From NCBI GenBank assembly GCA_934162205.1, contig CAKPIA010000002.1:62001-126000 (forward strand): DNA of 64,000 bases, given 5' to 3'. This document shows positions 17,939-27,999 of the stretch, in pieces. The DNA comes from an uncultured Clostridia bacterium (GTDB lineage Bacteria > Bacillota > Clostridia > TANB77 > CAG-508). The translations under genes and the position numbers were made by a program. The notes under the pieces are model-generated. The model ran no database searches and was not told the DNA's origin. It saw only the letters and a program-made list of their open reading frames with translations. Positions within the stretch are counted from its first letter, which is position 1; each line of letters opens with the position of its first letter.

Positions 17939-20900
17939 TTGATCAAAGAGATTAAGTACGAGAAAGCTTCTCGTAAAGATTTCGCAAAAGTTGGCGATTA
18001 TATTGAAATGCCAAATCTTATCAAAGTTCAAAGAGATTCATACAATTGGTTTATTGAAGAAGGGTTAGGAGAAGTATTAAAAGATATTTCGCCTATAATT
18101 GACTATTCTGGAAACTTAGTTCTTGAATTTTTTGACTATTACATGGAAGAAAAAACAAAATATTCATTAGAAGAAGCTAAAGAAAGAGATGCAACATACT
18201 CAACAAGATTACATGTAAAAGTTAGACTTATAAACCGTGAAACAGGTGAAATAAAAGAACAAGAAATTTATTTAGGTGATTTCCCACTTATGACAGACAG
18301 TGGAACATTTATAATAAATGGTGCAGAAAGAGTTGTTGTAAGCCAATTAGTTCGTTCTCCAGGATGTTATTATGACATTCAATTTGATAACAAAACAGGA
18401 AAAAGTATTTATACATCAACAGTTATGCCTTTAAGAGGTGCATGGATAGAATACGAAACAGATGGAAACGATATATTCTATGTACGTGTTGATAGAACAA
18501 GAAAATTACCAGTTACATCATTATTAAGAGCAATTGGACTTACTTCAGATGATCAAATAAGAGAATTATTTGGCGATGAAGAAATGATAGAAGCAACAAT
18601 TCAAAAAGATCCAATTAAAACTGGTGAAGATGCATTAGTTGAAATATACAAAAAATTAAGACCAGGAGAACTTCCAACAGTAGAAGCAGCAAGAAACTTA
18701 TTTAATGGATTATTTTTTGATAATAGAAGATACGATTTAGCAAAAGTTGGTAGATACAAATTTAATCAAAAATTAAGTTTATCTGCTAGAATTAAAGGAC
18801 AAATAGCATTTAATGATATTTTAGATAAAGAAACTGGAGAAGTACTTGCACAAGCTGGTGAAACAATAACAGAGGAAATGGCTGAAAAAATTCAAGATGC
18901 AGGAATAAATGTTGTTGATATTAAACATCATGAACATGATGGTAAAAAAATAAGAATAATTGGTAATGGTACAGTAAACATTCATAATGTTTTACCAACA
19001 GTTGACTTATCAAAATTACATTTTAAAGAATTAGTAAATTATGAAATTTTAAAAAGTATAATAGACACTACTGACGAAAAAGATTTAGTAAAAGTTATAG
19101 AAGAAAGATATGATGAATTAGTTCCAAAACATATTACAACAGAAGATATAATTGCTTCTATTAACTATTTATTAAACTTATCACATGGTTTAGGTGGAGC
19201 AGATGATATAGACCATTTAGCAAACCGTAGAATAAGATGTGTTGGAGAATTATTACAAAATCAATTTAGAATTGGTTTAACAAGACTTGAAAGAGTTGTT
19301 CGTGAAAGAATGACAATACAAGATTTAGATGTAATAACACCACAAACATTAATTAATACAAAACCTATAACTTCTTCAATAAGAGAATTCTTTGGAAGTT
19401 CACAATTATCACAATTTATGGATCAAACTAACCCACTTTCAGAATTAACTCATAAAAGAAGAATTTCAGCATTAGGACCTGGAGGATTATCAAGAGAAAG
19501 AGCTGGATTCGAGGTTCGTGATGTTCACTATACTCATTATGGTAGATTGTGTCCAATAGAATCTCCAGAAGGACCAAACATAGGATTAATATCAGCATTA
19601 TCTTCATTTGCTAATATTAATGAATATGGATTTATAGAAACACCATATAGAAAAGTTGATCCAGAAACACATAGAGTAACAGATATAGTAGAATATATGA
19701 GTGCAGATGTAGAAGATAATTACATTATTGCTCAAGCATCTGAACCTATGAATGATAAAGGCGAATTTATACATGACAGAATAAGAGTTAGACATCAAAA
19801 TGAAATTATAGAAGTTGATAAAGATATGGTTCAATACATAGATGTATCTCCAAAACAATTAGTTTCTGTAGCTGCAGCTATGATACCATTCTTAGAGCAT
19901 GATGATGCAAAAAGAGCACTTATGGGTGCTAACATGCAACGTCAAGCAGTTCCACTTATGATTACAGAATCTCCTATAGTTGGAACAGGTATAGAATACA
20001 GAACAGCTAAAGATTCAGGAATATTAGTATTAGCAGAAGATGATGGTGTGATTGAAAAAGTTACAGGAGATAGCATAACTGTTAAATACAAAAATGGATC
20101 AACAGTAGTTCACAAACTTCGTAAATTTAAGAGAACAAATGGTGGTACATGTATTAACCAAAAACCAATTGTTGTAAAAGGTGAAAAAGTTAAAAAAGGT
20201 GATGCAATTGCTGATGGACCTGCTACACAAAATGGAGAAATGGCTCTTGGTAAAAACGTATTAATAGCTTTCACAACTTGGGAAGGTTATAACTACGAAG
20301 ATGCTATATTAATTAGCGAAAGATTAGTAAAAGAAGATGTATTTACATCTATACATATAGAAGAATATGATTGCGAATGCCGTGATACTAAATTAGGTGC
20401 AGAAGAAATTACACGTGATATCCCAAATGTTGGTGATGATTCATTAAAAGACTTAGATGAAAACGGAATTATTAGAATTGGTGCAGAAGTAAGACCAGGA
20501 GATATATTGGTTGGTAAAGTTACTCCAAAAGGAGAGACAGAATTAACAGCAGAAGAAAGATTACTTCGTGCTATATTTGGAGAAAAAGCTAGAGAAGTAA
20601 GAGATACATCATTAAGAGTACCACATGGAGAAGCTGGAACAATTGTTGATGTTAAAATCTTTACTAGAGAAAATTCTGAAGAATTAGGACCTGGAGTAAA
20701 TCAAGTTATAAGATGTTATATAGCAACAAAAAGAAAAATATCTGTTGGAGATAAAATGGCTGGACGTCATGGAAATAAAGGTGTTATTTCAAGAATATTA
20801 CCAGTTGAAGATATGCCATTTATGCCAGATGGTACACCAGTAGATATCTTACTTAACCCACTTGGTGTTCCTTCTCGTATGAACTTAGGTCAAGTTTTGG

Positions 20901-21691
20901 AAGTTCATTTAGGAGCTGCTGCAAGAGAATTAGGATGGAAAGTATCTACACCAGTATTTGATGGTGCAACAGAAGAAGACATAGAAGAATTACTTAAACA
21001 ATCTGGATTATCAGAAGATGGTAAAACTACTCTTTATGATGGTAGAACAGGTGAACCTTTTGATAAGCCAATTACAGTTGGAGTTATGTATATGCTTAAA
21101 CTTCACCACTTAGTTGATGATAAAATACATGCTCGTTCAACTGGACCATACTCTTTAGTTACACAACAACCACTTGGAGGTAAAGCTCAATTTGGTGGAC
21201 AACGTTTTGGAGAGATGGAAGTTTGGGCATTGGAGGCATATGGAGCAGCTTATACATTACAAGAAATATTAACGGTTAAATCAGATGACGTTGTAGGACG
21301 TGTTAAAACATATGAAGCAATTGTTAAAGGTGAAAATGTTCCAGAACCAGGAGTTCCAGAAAGCTTTAAAGTTTTAGTAAAAGAACTTCAATCTTTGGGA
21401 TTAGATATAAAATTATATTCACATGATAATAGAGAATTAGAACTTAAAGAAGATATTGATGAAGGAATTGATTTTAACTTAGAAAGAGATAAAGAATTAC
21501 TAGAACAAGAAAATGTTATAGTAGATGACGAAATTGATAATAATTACATTGAAGAATCATCAGATGAAGATCTAATGGAAGATGACGAAGAGTTATTCGG
21601 AGATTTAGATGACGACGAAGATGAAGAAATTTTTAATAATGACTTGGCTATAGATAATTTAGATAATGACCAAGATGATATTGAAGAATAA
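17939..21691 (+). CDS. rpoB: DNA-directed RNA polymerase subunit beta
   Basis: 1250 residues, full length. The start is a TTG 7 bases after GAGGTGAT; no in-frame ATG lies near. Landmarks are the N-terminal IPNLI-like segment (EMPNLIKVQRDSY), the rifampicin region GSSQLSQFMDQTNPLSELTHKRR split over two parts, and RDVHYTHYGRLCPIESPEGPN. Further landmarks are GDKMAGRHGNKGV and LGGKAQFGGQRFGEMEVWAL near the C-terminus. The C-terminal tail (about the last 70 residues) is very acidic. It carries more CGT arginine codons than the neighbouring genes, as highly expressed genes do. rpoC follows. Confidence 0.98.
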   Translation: MIKEIKYEKASRKDFAKVGDYIEMPNLIKVQRDSYNWFIEEGLGEVLKDISPIIDYSGNLVLEFFDYYMEEKTKYSLEEAKERDATYSTRLHVKVRLINRETGEIKEQEIYLGDFPLMTDSGTFIINGAERVVVSQLVRSPGCYYDIQFDNKTGKSIYTSTVMPLRGAWIEYETDGNDIFYVRVDRTRKLPVTSLLRAIGLTSDDQIRELFGDEEMIEATIQKDPIKTGEDALVEIYKKLRPGELPTVEAARNLFNGLFFDNRRYDLAKVGRYKFNQKLSLSARIKGQIAFNDILDKETGEVLAQAGETITEEMAEKIQDAGINVVDIKHHEHDGKKIRIIGNGTVNIHNVLPTVDLSKLHFKELVNYEILKSIIDTTDEKDLVKVIEERYDELVPKHITTEDIIASINYLLNLSHGLGGADDIDHLANRRIRCVGELLQNQFRIGLTRLERVVRERMTIQDLDVITPQTLINTKPITSSIREFFGSSQLSQFMDQTNPLSELTHKRRISALGPGGLSRERAGFEVRDVHYTHYGRLCPIESPEGPNIGLISALSSFANINEYGFIETPYRKVDPETHRVTDIVEYMSADVEDNYIIAQASEPMNDKGEFIHDRIRVRHQNEIIEVDKDMVQYIDVSPKQLVSVAAAMIPFLEHDDAKRALMGANMQRQAVPLMITESPIVGTGIEYRTAKDSGILVLAEDDGVIEKVTGDSITVKYKNGSTVVHKLRKFKRTNGGTCINQKPIVVKGEKVKKGDAIADGPATQNGEMALGKNVLIAFTTWEGYNYEDAILISERLVKEDVFTSIHIEEYDCECRDTKLGAEEITRDIPNVGDDSLKDLDENGIIRIGAEVRPGDILVGKVTPKGETELTAEERLLRAIFGEKAREVRDTSLRVPHGEAGTIVDVKIFTRENSEELGPGVNQVIRCYIATKRKISVGDKMAGRHGNKGVISRILPVEDMPFMPDGTPVDILLNPLGVPSRMNLGQVLEVHLGAAARELGWKVSTPVFDGATEEDIEELLKQSGLSEDGKTTLYDGRTGEPFDKPITVGVMYMLKLHHLVDDKIHARSTGPYSLVTQQPLGGKAQFGGQRFGEMEVWALEAYGAAYTLQEILTVKSDDVVGRVKTYEAIVKGENVPEPGVPESFKVLVKELQSLGLDIKLYSHDNRELELKEDIDEGIDFNLERDKELLEQENVIVDDEIDNNYIEESSDEDLMEDDEELFGDLDDDEDEEIFNNDLAIDNLDNDQDDIEE

Positions 21692-21808
21692 TAATTAAAT
21701 AAATCTTAGAAAATCTTAAAACTACAGGAGGGAATTGTTCGAGCGGTGTTAAGTTTTAAGATTGTTCTAAGATTACCCGAATTTAAAATATGGAAAGGGG
21801 CAAAATTC

Positions 21809-24800
21809 GTGGATGAATCAGAAATATTTGATAAAATAAAAATTGGAATTGCGTCAGATGAACAAATAAGAGAATGGTCAAAAGGAGAAGTAAAAAAACC
21901 AGAGACTATAAATTATAGAACTTTAAAACCAGAAAAAGATGGACTTTTCTGCGAAAGAATATTTGGACCAACAAAAGACTGGGAATGTCATTGTGGTAAA
22001 TATAAAAGAGTTAGATATAAAGGTATAGTTTGTGATAGATGTGGTGTTGAAGTTACAAAATCAAAAGTAAGAAGAGAAAGAATGGGACATATAGAACTTG
22101 CTGCACCAGTTGCTCACATTTGGTATTTTAAAGGAATACCAAGTAGAATTGCTTTAATGTTAGATATTTCACCAAGAAACCTAGAAAAAGTAGTATATTT
22201 TGCATCATATATAGTTACAGACAAAGGAACATCTGGACTTGAAAAATGCCAAATATTAAACGAAAAAGAATATCATGAAGCAGAAGAAAAATATGGTAAA
22301 AAATCTTTTAAAGCAGAAATGGGAGCAGAAGCTTTAAGAAAATTATTAGCAGAAATAGATCTTGATAAATTATCAGAAAAAATAAAAAAAGAAATAGCTG
22401 GAGCTAGTGAACAAAAAAGAGTTAAATTAGTTAAAAGATTAGATACAGTAGAATCATTTAGATTATCTGGAAATAGACCAGAAAATATGATAATGAATGT
22501 TGTACCTGTTATTCCACCAGACTTAAGACCTATGGTTCAATTAGATGGTGGTAGATTTGCAACATCAGATTTAAATGATTTATATAGAAGAGTAATAAAC
22601 AGAAATAACAGATTAAAAAGATTACTTGAACTTGGAGCACCTGAAATCATTGTGAGAAATGAAAAGAGAATGTTACAAGAATCAGTAGATGCATTAATTG
22701 ATAATGGTAGACGTGGAAGACCTGTTACAGGTGCTGGAAATAGACCATTAAAATCATTATCAGATATGCTTAAAGGAAAACAAGGTAGATTCCGTCAAAA
22801 CTTATTAGGAAAAAGGGTTGACTATTCAGGACGTTCTGTTATAGTTGTTGGACCAGAACTTAAAATATATCAATGTGGTCTTCCAAAAGAAATGGCTGTT
22901 GAATTATTTAAACCATTTGTAATGAGAGAATTAGTTGGAAGACATATAGCACACAATATTAAAAATGCTAAAAGAATGGTAGAAAGATTAAGACCAGAAG
23001 TATGGGAAATATTAGAGGAAGTTATAAAAGATCATCCTGTATTATTAAACCGTGCTCCTACACTACATAGATTAGGTATTCAAGCTTTTGAACCAGTTTT
23101 AGTAGAGGGTAGAGCTATAAAACTTCACCCATTAGTTTGTACAGCATTCAATGCTGACTTCGATGGTGACCAAATGGCAGTGCATCTTCCATTATCACCA
23201 GAGGCTCAAGCAGAATCAAGATATTTAATGCTTTCAACAAACAACTTATTAAAACCTCAAGATGGTAAACCAGTTACAATTCCATCACAAGATATGTTAC
23301 TTGGATGTTACTACATAACAATGGAAGTTCCAGGAGAATTAGGTGAAGGAAAATACTTTAAAGATAAAGATGAAGCTGTTATGGCTTATGAAAATGGTGT
23401 TGTTGGTTTACATGCTAAAGTTAAAATAAGAATGAGTAAACAAGTTGGAGATAAAGTAAAAACTCAAACAATAGAAACAACAGTAGGAAGACTTATATTT
23501 AATGAACAAATTCCACAAGATTTAGGATTTGTAGATAGAACAAAACCAGAAAATGAATTTAAATTAGAAATTGATTTTACAGTTGATAAAAAAGCTTTAG
23601 GACCAATAATTGCAAAATCAATAAATACACATGGATTATCTGATACTGCAGAATTACTAGATTATATAAAATCTACTGGTTACAAATATTCAACAAAAGG
23701 AGCTATTACAGTTTCTGTTGCTGACGTTAAAGTACCAGAAGCTAAAAAAGATATATTAGCAGAAACAGATAAGAAAATAGATGTTGTTAGAAAACAATAT
23801 AGAAGAGGTTTAATTACAGATAAAGAAAGATATGAATCTGTAATTAAGATATGGGAAAAAGCTACAGATGAAGTTGGAGACGAAATGAAGAAAAACTTTG
23901 ATGACTTAAACCCAATTTATATGATGGCTAAATCTGGAGCCCGTGGTAATATAAGCCAATTAAGACAAATTGCTGGTATGAGAGGACTTATGGCTGGAAC
24001 TACAGGTAAAGCAATAGAAATTCCAATTAAATCATCATTCCTAGAAGGATTAGATGCTTTGGAATACTTTATATCTTCTCACCAAGCTAGAAAAGGTCTT
24101 GCAGATACAGCTTTAAGAACAGCTGACTCTGGATATTTAACAAGAAGACTTGTTGATGTTTCTCAAGATATAATAGTAAGAGAAGCAGATTGTGGAACAC
24201 ATGATGGTATAGAAGTATTTGATATTAAAGATGGAAATCAAATTATTGAAGGAATGCAAGAAAGATTATTAGGAAGATATCCATTAGAAGATATCATTGA
24301 TCCTAATACTAAAGAAGTTATTGCAGATACAGAAACTTTAATAACAGATGATATTGCAGAAAGAATAGTAAAAGCAGGAATTGAAAGAGTTAAAGTTCGT
24401 TCAGTTCTTGGATGTAGATCAAAACATGGTGTATGTCAAAAATGTTATGGTATGAGTTTGGCAAGAAGAGATAAAGTTTCAATTGGTGAAGCAATAGGTA
24501 TTGTTGCTGCTCAATCAATTGGTGAGCCTGGTACACAGCTTACAATGAACACAAAACACGCTGGTGGTGCTGGTGCTGCCGATATTACACAAGGTCTTCC
24601 AAGGGTTGAAGAGTTATTTGAAGCTAGAAAACCAAAGGGACTTGCAATTATAACAGAAATAGATGGTAAAGTATCAATAAAAGAAACTAAAAACAAAAAA
24701 GAAATTGTTGTTAAATCTAAAGATGATGCTAAAACATATACAATACCATTTGGAGCTAAAATTAAGGTTAAAGATGGAGATATGGTTGAAGCTGGAGATG

Positions 24801-25357
24801 CATTAATCGAAGGTTCTATAAATCCGGGTGAAATCTTAGCAATAAAAGGTCCAGAAGGAGTATATAATTACTTAATTGCTGAGGTTCAAAAAGTTTATAG
24901 AAACCAAGGTGTTGATATAAATGATAAACATATTGAAGTTATTGGTAGACAAATGCTTAAGAAAGTAAGAGTTGACGATAATGGAGATACAGATATGTTC
25001 CCTGGATCACTTGTTGATATGTATGAATTTGAAGATAAAAACAAAGAAGCAGAAGCAGAAGGTAAAAAACCAGCAACAGGCAAGAGAGTACTACTTGGTA
25101 TAACAAAAGCATCTCTTGCAACAGACAGTTTCTTATCAGCTGCATCATTCCAAGAAACAACAAGAGTATTAACAGAAGCTGCTGTTAAAGGTAAAGAAGA
25201 TAATTTACTTGGATTAAAAGAAAATGTTATTATCGGTAAATTAATACCAGCAGGAACAGGAATGCAAAGATATCAAAATACACATATTAGTACAGAAGAA
25301 GAACTTGACAAAGTTGCAGATGTAGATTCTACAGCAACTAGTACAGTTTCTGAATAA
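21809..25357 (+). CDS. rpoC: DNA-directed RNA polymerase subunit beta'
   Basis: 1182 residues from GTG 21809. This start puts IFDKIKIGIAS at the same distance from the N-terminus as in clostridial RpoC and follows AAAGGGG. An upstream in-frame GTG at 21746, 13 bases after AGGAGGG, would add 21 residues unlike the family. Landmarks: zinc ribbon CHCGKYKRVRYKGIVCDRCG, active-site NADFDGDQMAVH, VDYSGRSVIVVGPEL, second zinc site CGTHDG...CRSKHGVCQKCYG and GEPGTQLTMNTKH (trigger-loop region). The region between the AGGAGGG and the chosen start is odd and deserves a check. Confidence 0.96.
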   Translation: MDESEIFDKIKIGIASDEQIREWSKGEVKKPETINYRTLKPEKDGLFCERIFGPTKDWECHCGKYKRVRYKGIVCDRCGVEVTKSKVRRERMGHIELAAPVAHIWYFKGIPSRIALMLDISPRNLEKVVYFASYIVTDKGTSGLEKCQILNEKEYHEAEEKYGKKSFKAEMGAEALRKLLAEIDLDKLSEKIKKEIAGASEQKRVKLVKRLDTVESFRLSGNRPENMIMNVVPVIPPDLRPMVQLDGGRFATSDLNDLYRRVINRNNRLKRLLELGAPEIIVRNEKRMLQESVDALIDNGRRGRPVTGAGNRPLKSLSDMLKGKQGRFRQNLLGKRVDYSGRSVIVVGPELKIYQCGLPKEMAVELFKPFVMRELVGRHIAHNIKNAKRMVERLRPEVWEILEEVIKDHPVLLNRAPTLHRLGIQAFEPVLVEGRAIKLHPLVCTAFNADFDGDQMAVHLPLSPEAQAESRYLMLSTNNLLKPQDGKPVTIPSQDMLLGCYYITMEVPGELGEGKYFKDKDEAVMAYENGVVGLHAKVKIRMSKQVGDKVKTQTIETTVGRLIFNEQIPQDLGFVDRTKPENEFKLEIDFTVDKKALGPIIAKSINTHGLSDTAELLDYIKSTGYKYSTKGAITVSVADVKVPEAKKDILAETDKKIDVVRKQYRRGLITDKERYESVIKIWEKATDEVGDEMKKNFDDLNPIYMMAKSGARGNISQLRQIAGMRGLMAGTTGKAIEIPIKSSFLEGLDALEYFISSHQARKGLADTALRTADSGYLTRRLVDVSQDIIVREADCGTHDGIEVFDIKDGNQIIEGMQERLLGRYPLEDIIDPNTKEVIADTETLITDDIAERIVKAGIERVKVRSVLGCRSKHGVCQKCYGMSLARRDKVSIGEAIGIVAAQSIGEPGTQLTMNTKHAGGAGAADITQGLPRVEELFEARKPKGLAIITEIDGKVSIKETKNKKEIVVKSKDDAKTYTIPFGAKIKVKDGDMVEAGDALIEGSINPGEILAIKGPEGVYNYLIAEVQKVYRNQGVDINDKHIEVIGRQMLKKVRVDDNGDTDMFPGSLVDMYEFEDKNKEAEAEGKKPATGKRVLLGITKASLATDSFLSAASFQETTRVLTEAAVKGKEDNLLGLKENVIIGKLIPAGTGMQRYQNTHISTEEELDKVADVDSTATSTVSE

Positions 25358-25368
25358 TATGAATATAT

Positions 25369-25404
25369 AAAAATACTGAGAAATTTTTCTCAGTATTTTT
25401 TATA
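25369..25404 (+). terminator. rpoBC terminator
   Basis: A 15-base inverted repeat (AAAAATACTGAGAAA and complement) almost without a loop runs into T-rich DNA. Confidence 0.88.
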
Positions 25405-25474
25405 TTATAGGAAAATTTGCCTAATTTACTGTTATATTTATATATATAAGAATACTATCTATACTTCGTTTTCC

Positions 25475-25503
25475 TTGACAAATGCAGTATTTAGAAGTAA
25501 AAT
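25475..25503 (+). promoter_or_regulatory. promoter of gdpP-rplI-dnaB
   Basis: TTGACA, a 17-base spacer and TAAAAT lie 28 bases before the gdpP ATG. Confidence 0.65.
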
Positions 25504-25531
25504 ATAATAGATAAAATGTAAGGAGAAATTT

Positions 25532-27532
25532 ATGGCAAATAAAAATATAAAGATACTAGATAGTCTTGTATCTAGAACTAAAATATATCTAATAATAATA
25601 TTGGTTTTATTAGTAATGATATGTACTATAAAACCTGTATTTATAGTGCCTTCAATAATAATATATACATTAATTATTGGATATACATATTTTGCAAATA
25701 ATAAAAGAAAAAGTGAAATATCAGAACAATTGCAAGATTTAACATTAACAGTAGACTCTGCTGCTAAAAGTAGTTTAATAAATTCACCTTTTCCACTTAT
25801 TATTGTAGAAACAGATGGAAATGTTGTATGGAGAAGTAGTAAGTTTATATCTGAATTTGCAAATGTAGATATTAATAATTATATAAATGATTTAATATTA
25901 GATGTAAAAGAAGAAATAAAAAAAGAAAATAAAGACAAATCAATATTAGTACAAGTAAAAATAGGAAAAAAAGATTACAAAATTATAGGTCAATTTACAA
26001 AATCAAAAAGAAAAATAAAAGAACATATGATGGTATTTTATTTTATTGATGAGACTAAATATGTAAAATTACAAGAAGATTTTAGAGATTCTAAAACTTG
26101 TGTAGGTATAATAAGAGTAGATAATTATGAAGAAATTATGCAAATGATTGATAGTGATGATAAAACTCAAATTATGGCCGAAATAGAAAAAAATATATAT
26201 GAATGGGTAAATGAAACAAATGGAATTGTTGTAAAATCAGATAGAGATACATTTGTATATATATTTGAACAAAAATATCTAGGGCAAATACAAGAAAACA
26301 AATTTAGTATTTTAGACACAGTAAAAGAATTAACAATAAAAGAAAAAGTTCAATTAACATTAAGTATGGCTATTTCTAACGAAGGAGAAACAGAAAAAGA
26401 AATATATAAATCTGCATTAGCTACTATGGATATAGTATTAGGTAGAGGTGGAGATCAAGCAGCAATAAGAGAAAATGGAAAATATCACTTCTTTGGAGGA
26501 AGAGTAGAAGAAGTTGAAAAAAGAACTAAAGTAAAAGCAAGAACTGTTGCTCATGCATTAGAGGAATTAATAACAGAATCTAGTCAAGTTATGATAATGG
26601 GACATACAAACCCAGATATAGATTGTTTAGGGTCAAGTTTAGGTCTATATAGGTTAGTAAAAAGCTTAAACAAGGAAGCTTTAATAGTTACAGATACACA
26701 AGGAGCTACATTAAAGAATTTTATTGAAAGCTTAGATAAAGAGGAAGAATATAAGAAAATATTAATAGATAGTTCAACAGCATTAAATAAAATAACACCA
26801 GATACATTACTTTTAGTTGTAGATACACACAAAATTAATTATGTTGAAGAGCCAGAATTATTAAATAAGACAAACAAAATTGTAATAATAGATCATCATA
26901 GAAGAAGTGCAGATTATATAGAGCAAAGTATTTTAACATTCCAAGAAGTATATGCATCTTCTGCAGCAGAACTTGTAACTGAATTATTACAATACACAGA
27001 AACAAAGATAGAATTAAAAACTTTAGAAGCCGAAGGTTTATATGCAGGTATAATGATGGATACTAAAAACTTTACTTTTAAAACAGGTGTTAGAACATTT
27101 GAAGCAGCAGCATATTTGCGTAAATGTGGTGTTGATATAATAAGAGTAAAAAAATGGTTCCAAAGCGGATTAGAAGATTATAATAAAATATCAGAAATTG
27201 TTAAAAATGCAGAAATAACAAATGACACAATAGCAATATCAGTTTATAACACACAAGATAAAGATACAAGTTTAATTTGTGCAAAAGCTGCAGATGAACT
27301 ATTAACAATTAGTGATATAACAGCATCATTTGTTATAGGAAATCTTGGAGAAAAAGTATGTATTAGTGGACGTTCAATAGGTGATATAAATGTTCAAGTT
27401 ATACTAGAAAAATTGGGTGGAGGCGGACATATAACCGTTGCTGGTGCTCAAGTTGAAAATATGACAATTGAAGAAGTTAAACAAGAACTTATTATACGTA
27501 TAAATGAATATTTTGAAGAATTATCAAATTAA
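25532..27532 (+). CDS. gdpP: c-di-AMP phosphodiesterase GdpP (YybT)
   Basis: 666 residues. Two membrane segments (about 15-55) precede a PAS-like domain (about 75-160) and a degenerate GGDEF domain (about 175-305, ending LGRGGDQA). The DHH phosphoesterase domain follows (about 340-500) with MGHTNPDIDCLGSS, VVDTHK and IDHHRRSADY, then DHHA1 (about 585-655) with GGGGHITVAGAQ. Members hydrolyse c-di-AMP to pApA at the membrane and so set wall and potassium homeostasis. It is the first gene of the conserved gdpP-rplI-dnaB operon. Confidence 0.95.
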   Translation: MANKNIKILDSLVSRTKIYLIIILVLLVMICTIKPVFIVPSIIIYTLIIGYTYFANNKRKSEISEQLQDLTLTVDSAAKSSLINSPFPLIIVETDGNVVWRSSKFISEFANVDINNYINDLILDVKEEIKKENKDKSILVQVKIGKKDYKIIGQFTKSKRKIKEHMMVFYFIDETKYVKLQEDFRDSKTCVGIIRVDNYEEIMQMIDSDDKTQIMAEIEKNIYEWVNETNGIVVKSDRDTFVYIFEQKYLGQIQENKFSILDTVKELTIKEKVQLTLSMAISNEGETEKEIYKSALATMDIVLGRGGDQAAIRENGKYHFFGGRVEEVEKRTKVKARTVAHALEELITESSQVMIMGHTNPDIDCLGSSLGLYRLVKSLNKEALIVTDTQGATLKNFIESLDKEEEYKKILIDSSTALNKITPDTLLLVVDTHKINYVEEPELLNKTNKIVIIDHHRRSADYIEQSILTFQEVYASSAAELVTELLQYTETKIELKTLEAEGLYAGIMMDTKNFTFKTGVRTFEAAAYLRKCGVDIIRVKKWFQSGLEDYNKISEIVKNAEITNDTIAISVYNTQDKDTSLICAKAADELLTISDITASFVIGNLGEKVCISGRSIGDINVQVILEKLGGGGHITVAGAQVENMTIEEVKQELIIRINEYFEELSN

Positions 27533-27551
27533 TAAAATTTAGGAGGTAAAT

Positions 27552-27998
27552 ATGAAGGTAATCTTAAAGGCAGATATTAAAGGAGTAGGAAAAAAAGATC
27601 AAGTAATAAATGCATCTGATGGATATGCAAGAAACTTCTTATTTCCTAAAAATTTAGCAGTAGAAGCAAATGCAGAAAATATGTCAAAATTAAAATCAAA
27701 GAAAGAAGCTACACAGTTTAAAAAAGATGTGCAAAAAGAAGAAGCAGAAAAAATAGCAGATAAATTATCTAAAATAACTTTAAGAATAAATGTTAAAGTA
27801 GGAGAAAATGGAAAAGTTTTTGGTGGTGTGTCTGCTAAGGAAATAGCTGAAAATTTAGCTGAAAAATATAAAATAAAAATTGATAAGAAAAAAATTGAAT
27901 TAAAAGAAACAATTAAAACATTAGGAACAAAAGATGTAAATATTAAATTGTATGAAGGAGTAGTTGGAACTCTAAAAGTAGAAACTATAGGAGGATAA
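27552..27998 (+). CDS. rplI: 50S ribosomal protein L9
   Basis: 148 residues, the normal bL9 size. The N-terminal rRNA-binding domain shows MKVILKADIKGVGKKDQV and GYARNFLFPK. A Lys/Glu-rich linker helix (about 45-80) leads to the C-terminal domain with LYEGVVGTLKVE. It follows gdpP by 19 bases after AGGAGG and ends next to the dnaB start. Confidence 0.97.
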   Translation: MKVILKADIKGVGKKDQVINASDGYARNFLFPKNLAVEANAENMSKLKSKKEATQFKKDVQKEEAEKIADKLSKITLRINVKVGENGKVFGGVSAKEIAENLAEKYKIKIDKKKIELKETIKTLGTKDVNIKLYEGVVGTLKVETIGG

Positions 27999-27999
27999 A

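Noticed and set aside
21735..21752. CGG in the short frame TTG TTC GAG CGG before rpoC as a fourth shift site
   Set aside because: A +1 shift there leads to a stop after four codons, and the spacing from AGGAGGG to the TTG is only 2 bases.
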